From contig NC_022663.1 of the NCBI RefSeq assembly GCF_000157895.3, forward strand, positions 4,340,001 through 4,404,000: a stretch of DNA of 64,000 nt. The letters are read 5' to 3'. Positions within the stretch are counted from its first letter, which is position 1. The number at the start of each line of letters is the position of its first letter. Made by a program: the position numbers and the translations under genes. The notes below the pieces were generated by a model. It saw only the letters and a list, made by a program, of their open reading frames with translations, searched no databases and had not been told where the DNA came from. Origin of the DNA: Mycobacterium kansasii ATCC 12478 (GTDB taxonomy: Bacteria; Actinomycetota; Actinomycetes; Mycobacteriales; Mycobacteriaceae). Shown here piece by piece: positions 60,828 through 64,000 of this stretch.

Positions 60828-61920
60828 GAGCCACCAGGGTAGGGCCTGGCTTGCGGGAGGTGCCGGGCTGACCGCGGTCGCCACAATTGTCGGAGCCTCT
60901 GCCCGCCGGTCGTTGGCCGAACGCAGCAGTGTGGTCGAAGACCCGTACGCCGACGAGGATTTCGAACGGCTGGACAGCGACCGCGGCCACGTGGTGACCA
61001 CACCCGACGGGGTACCGCTGACGGTGCGCGAGGCCGGGCCGGTTGGTGCGCCCGTGACCGTGGTGTTCGCCCACGGTTTTTGTCTTCGCATGGGCGCCTT
61101 CCATTTTCAGCGGATGCGACTTGGCGAACACTGGGGCTCGAAGGTGCGGATGGTCTTCTACGACCAGCGTGGGCATGGCCAGTCCGGTGAAGCCGCGCCG
61201 CAGACCTACACGCTGACCCAACTCGGCCAGGACCTGGAAACGGTCCTGCGGGCGACCGCGCCGCGCGGACCGATTGTGCTGGTGGGACATTCGATGGGCG
61301 GAATGACGGTGCTGTCGCATGCCCGCCAGTTCCCCGAGCACTACGGCCAGCGGATCGTGGGGGCCGCGATCATCTCCTCGGCCGCCGAAGGGGTGACACG
61401 CTCACCGCTCGGCGAGTTCCTGAAGAACCCGGCGTTGGAAGCCGTGCGGTTCACCGCCCGCTCCGCGCCGAAGCTGGTACACCGGGGCCGCACCGTGTCC
61501 CGGTCGCTGATCGCCCCGATCCTGCGCGCTGCGTCCTTCAGCGATCTGCAGGTCAGCCGGAGCCTGGACGCGTTCTCGCAGCGGATGATGAACGACACCC
61601 CGATCGCCACCCTGGTGGAGTTCCTGCAGGCCCTGGAAGTCCACGACGAAACCGCCGGGTTGTGGACGTTGCTGAAGGTCCCGACCCTGATCGCCTGCGG
61701 CGACCACGACCTGCTGACCCCGGACGAATACTCGAAGAAGATGGCGGCGTCGCTGCCGCAGTCGGAATTGGTCATCGTCAGCGGGGCAAGTCATCTGGCG
61801 CTGCTGGAGAAGCCCGACGCCATCAACGAGGGATTGGTTCGGCTGGTCGATCGGGCTATTCCGGGCGTATTGACGTTGCGGTACCGGCAACTGCGAGAAC
61901 GGTTGCGACGCCGTGGCTGA
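60805..61920 (+). CDS. Alpha/beta hydrolase
   Basis: This 371-residue hydrolase has an N-terminal hydrophobic segment (AWLAGGAGLTAVATIVGASA) that may anchor it in the membrane. The core shows the oxyanion motif VVFAHGFCLRMGAFHFQR, FYDQRGHGQSG, the nucleophile elbow IVLVGHSMGGMTVLSHARQ, the acid in LIACGDHDLLTPDEYS and the His in VSGASHLALLEKPDAI. The substrate is not evident. It starts with TTG 60805 inside alr and overlaps tsaE by 8 bases, so it belongs to the same operon. Confidence 0.85.
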   Translation: MNPNESHRSHQGRAWLAGGAGLTAVATIVGASARRSLAERSSVVEDPYADEDFERLDSDRGHVVTTPDGVPLTVREAGPVGAPVTVVFAHGFCLRMGAFHFQRMRLGEHWGSKVRMVFYDQRGHGQSGEAAPQTYTLTQLGQDLETVLRATAPRGPIVLVGHSMGGMTVLSHARQFPEHYGQRIVGAAIISSAAEGVTRSPLGEFLKNPALEAVRFTARSAPKLVHRGRTVSRSLIAPILRAASFSDLQVSRSLDAFSQRMMNDTPIATLVEFLQALEVHDETAGLWTLLKVPTLIACGDHDLLTPDEYSKKMAASLPQSELVIVSGASHLALLEKPDAINEGLVRLVDRAIPGVLTLRYRQLRERLRRRG

Positions 61921-62368
61921 GCAGCAAAAACTGGAGCGCGTCGAGGACACCGTCGCCCTGGGAGCCAGGTTGGGTCAGCAGCTGCGGGCCGGCGACGTGG
62001 TGGTGCTCTCCGGTCCATTGGGCGCTGGAAAGACCGTGCTGGCCAAGGGAATTGCGGCAACCATGGATGTCGAAGGTCCGGTCACCTCGCCGACCTACGT
62101 GTTGGCGCGCGTACACCCGGCGCGCCGCCCCGGCCGTCCGGCGATGATCCATGTCGACCTGTATCGCTTGCTGGACCGGCCCGGGACCGCGCTGCTCGGC
62201 GAGCTCGACTCACTGGACCTTGACGCCGAACTCGACGACGCGGTGGTGGTGGTCGAGTGGGGTGAGGGCCTGGCCGAACGTCTTTCGCAGCGACACCTCG
62301 ACGTCCGGTTGGAGCGAGTCAGCCATTCCGACGTGCGGATCGCGACCTGGCAGTGGGTGTGTTCATGA
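61913..62368 (+). CDS. tsaE: tRNA threonylcarbamoyladenosine biosynthesis protein TsaE
   Basis: This 151-residue P-loop ATPase assists TsaB and TsaD in making t6A37 on tRNAs that read ANN codons. Motifs are Walker A LSGPLGAGKTVLAKGIAATM, VTSPTYVLARVHPA, HVDLYRLLDRP and the Walker B-like VVVVEWGEGLAERL. It starts at GTG 61913 inside the hydrolase gene and ends within the tsaB start (ATGA). It matches Rv3422c. Confidence 0.96.
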   Translation: MAEQQKLERVEDTVALGARLGQQLRAGDVVVLSGPLGAGKTVLAKGIAATMDVEGPVTSPTYVLARVHPARRPGRPAMIHVDLYRLLDRPGTALLGELDSLDLDAELDDAVVVVEWGEGLAERLSQRHLDVRLERVSHSDVRIATWQWVCS

Positions 62369-62988
62369 GCCTCGTCCTTGCCATCGACACCGCGACCCCG
62401 GCCGTGACCGCGGGCGTGGTGCGCCTCGATGGCTTTGTCACCATGGCTCAGCGGGTCACCGTCGACGCGCGGGCGCACGCCGAACGGCTGACACCTAACG
62501 TGCTGGCCGCACTCGCCGACACGGCGCTGAGCATGAGCGAGCTGGACGCCGTGGTGGTCGGCTGCGGCCCCGGCCCGTTTACCGGGCTGCGGGTCGGGAT
62601 GGCGACGGCCGCGGCCTACGGGCATGCGCTGCAGATCCCGGTGTACGGCGTGTGCAGCCTGGACGCGATCGGCGGCCAAACCAGCGGTGACACGCTGGTC
62701 GTCACCGACGCACGCCGGCGCGAGGTTTACTGGGCTCGGTACCGCGATGGGGTCCGCACCGCCGGGCCGGCCGTCAATGCCCCGGCAGACGTCGATCCCG
62801 GGCCGGCCCGCGCCGTCGCCGGCTCGCCCGAGCACGCGGCGTTGTTCGGCCTGCCACGGTGTGAGCCGGTGTACCCGACGCCGGCCGGGCTGGTCGGGGC
62901 GGTGCGCGAATGGTCCGACAACCCGCCGCCGCTGATGCCGCTGTATCTGCGACGCCCGGATGCCAAGCCGTTGGCGGCTCGCACATGA
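62365..62988 (+). CDS. tsaB: tRNA threonylcarbamoyladenosine biosynthesis protein TsaB
   Basis: This 207-residue actin-like protein is the scaffold partner of TsaD in t6A synthesis. It starts MSLVLAIDTATPAVTAGVVR and has HAERLTPNVLAALADTAL and VVGCGPGPFTGLRVGMATAA. The C-terminal part is shorter than in TsaD. It overlaps tsaE and rimI by four bases each. It matches Rv3421c. Confidence 0.95.
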   Translation: MSLVLAIDTATPAVTAGVVRLDGFVTMAQRVTVDARAHAERLTPNVLAALADTALSMSELDAVVVGCGPGPFTGLRVGMATAAAYGHALQIPVYGVCSLDAIGGQTSGDTLVVTDARRREVYWARYRDGVRTAGPAVNAPADVDPGPARAVAGSPEHAALFGLPRCEPVYPTPAGLVGAVREWSDNPPPLMPLYLRRPDAKPLAART

Positions 62989-63455
62989 CCGCCCACATCC
63001 AGCCCGTCACCCTCGGTGCGCTGACCCCCGCGGACGCCCGCCGGTGCGCCGAGCTGGAAGCCCGGTTGTTCGACGGCGATGACCCGTGGCCGGCGGTGGC
63101 CTTCGAGCGGGAACTGGCCAGCGCGCGCAACCACTATGTGGGCGCTCGCAGCGGCGACGTCCTGGTCGGCTATGCCGGCATTTCCCGGTTGGGCCGCACC
63201 CCGCCCTACGAGTACGAGGTGCACACCATCGGGGTGGATCCGGCCTACCAAGGACAGGGCATCGGCCGCCGGCTGCTCAACGACCTGCTCGATTTCGCCG
63301 ATCGCGGCGTCGTCTACCTGGAGGTCCGCACCGACAACGAGGCCGCCCTGGCGCTGTATCGCAGCGTGGGATTCGAGCAGATCGGCCTGCGCCGGCGCTA
63401 CTACCGGGTCAGCGGCGCCGACGCCTACACGATGCGACGGGAGGCGCGCCAATGA
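62985..63455 (+). CDS. rimI: Ribosomal protein alanine N-acetyltransferase RimI-like
   Basis: This 156-residue GNAT acetyltransferase transfers acetyl from acetyl-CoA to protein N-termini, classically of ribosomal protein bS18. The acetyl-CoA pocket is in VHTIGVDPAYQGQGIGRRLL, followed by VYLEVRTDNEAALALYRSVG and FEQIGLRRRYYRV. It lies between tsaB and tsaD with four-base overlaps at both ends, as in other actinobacteria (Rv3420c). Confidence 0.94.
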   Translation: MTAHIQPVTLGALTPADARRCAELEARLFDGDDPWPAVAFERELASARNHYVGARSGDVLVGYAGISRLGRTPPYEYEVHTIGVDPAYQGQGIGRRLLNDLLDFADRGVVYLEVRTDNEAALALYRSVGFEQIGLRRRYYRVSGADAYTMRREARQ

Positions 63456-64000
63456 CTATCGTGCTGGCCATCGAAACCTCGTGCGACGAAACGGGAGTGG
63501 GCATCGCGCGGCTGGGCGGCACGGGTGTCGGGGCCACGGTGACATTGCTGGCCGACGAAGTGGCCTCTAGCGTCGACGAGCACGTGCGTTTCGGCGGGGT
63601 GGTTCCCGAGATCGCCTCCCGGGCTCACCTGGAAGCGCTTGGTCCGCTCATGCGCCGGGCGCTGGCGGCGGCGGGTGTGCAGCGACCGGACGTCGTTGCG
63701 GCCACCATCGGCCCGGGCCTGGCCGGTGCGCTGCTGGTGGGAGTGGCGGCGGCCAAGGCCTACGCGGCGGCCTGGGGGGTGCCGTTCTACGGCGTCAACC
63801 ACCTCGGCGGGCACCTGGCGGCCGACGTCTACGAACACGGCCCCCTGCCCGAGTGCGTGGCGCTGCTGGTGTCCGGCGGACACACCCACCTGCTGCACGT
63901 GCGCTCGCTTGCCGAGCCGATCGTCGAGCTGGGCAGCACCGTCGACGACGCCGCCGGTGAGGCCTACGACAAGGTGGCACGGCTGCTGGGGCTGGGTTAT
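63452..64000 (+). CDS. tsaD: tRNA N6-adenosine threonylcarbamoyltransferase TsaD, N-terminal part
   Basis: This is the first 183 codons of TsaD (Gcp), the catalytic subunit for t6A37; the rest is beyond the window. It starts MTIVLAIETSCDETGVGIAR and shows the family lines FGGVVPEIASRAHLEALGPL, the metal-binding HLGGHLAADV and the nucleotide-binding LLVSGGHTHLLHV, with GEAYDKVARLLGLGY at the edge. It overlaps rimI by four bases. Confidence 0.97.
   Translation, partial: MTIVLAIETSCDETGVGIARLGGTGVGATVTLLADEVASSVDEHVRFGGVVPEIASRAHLEALGPLMRRALAAAGVQRPDVVAATIGPGLAGALLVGVAAAKAYAAAWGVPFYGVNHLGGHLAADVYEHGPLPECVALLVSGGHTHLLHVRSLAEPIVELGSTVDDAAGEAYDKVARLLGLGY

Overview
The window comes from a slow-growing Mycobacterium outside the M. 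tuberculosis complex (high GC; PPE proteins; a complete ESX-4 type VII locus; sigL/rslA; F420-type luciferase-like enzymes). Most genes match M. tuberculosis genes recognised from memory, but their order links the Rv0734-Rv0753 block (mapA, sigL, rslA, mmsB-fadE9-mmsA) directly to the Rv3465-Rv3419 block (rmlC/rmlB, infA-rplQ, ESX-4, glmM, glmS, alr, tsaD). These blocks are far apart in M. tuberculosis.

Layout. 1-1806: end of mapA, then sigL and its anti-sigma gene rslA, with a textbook SigL promoter. 1824-6245: a four-gene biosynthetic operon (ThDP enzyme, SRPBCC protein, KAS III-like enzyme, PLP aminotransferase) behind a second near-perfect SigL promoter placed so that the mRNA would be leaderless. 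6293-10982: a MarR regulator, a DinB-like protein and the valine-catabolic mmsA-fadE9-mmsB genes. 11041-16166: a broken MFS/cNMP-binding gene, a small FAD-monooxygenase/DUF4389/methyltransferase cluster and a short PPE gene. 16177-22188: an FtsX/MacB-like ABC system, a truncated ECF sigma factor joined by a deletion to a membrane-protein remnant, an acyltransferase and an LpqH-like lipoprotein. 22281-24935: rmlC, rmlB and a luciferase-like enzyme.

25041-29936 is the infA-rpmJ-rpsM-rpsK-rpsD-rpoA-rplQ-truA operon. Two SVP-type PPE genes and an NCS1 permease with a cysteine/histidine tail follow on the opposite strand. 34347-35844 holds two cutinase genes. 35966-45731 is the ESX-4 locus (eccB4, mycP4, eccD4, eccC4, a TIGR03931-type gene, esxU, esxT); its mycosin has glycine in place of the catalytic serine. 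45825-48361 is rplM-rpsI and glmM. 48405-50104 holds two genes that look associated with type VII secretion.

51163-52804 is the most foreign-looking stretch. It has lower GC and carries the tail of an unknown gene, then decayed folB and folK copies of non-mycobacterial type arranged like a donor operon. 53723-53874 has three 44-bp direct repeats, each encoding a strong hairpin, running into the start codon of glmS. After glmS come a rhomboid-like protein, nnrD, gadB and alr, then a hydrolase gene and the tsaE-tsaB-rimI-tsaD cluster, which runs off the end.

The strongest candidates for something undescribed are the SigL-linked biosynthetic operon, the serine-less ESX-4 mycosin, the decayed folate-gene island and the hairpin array at glmS. 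Orthology statements rest on recalled sequences; no searches were run.
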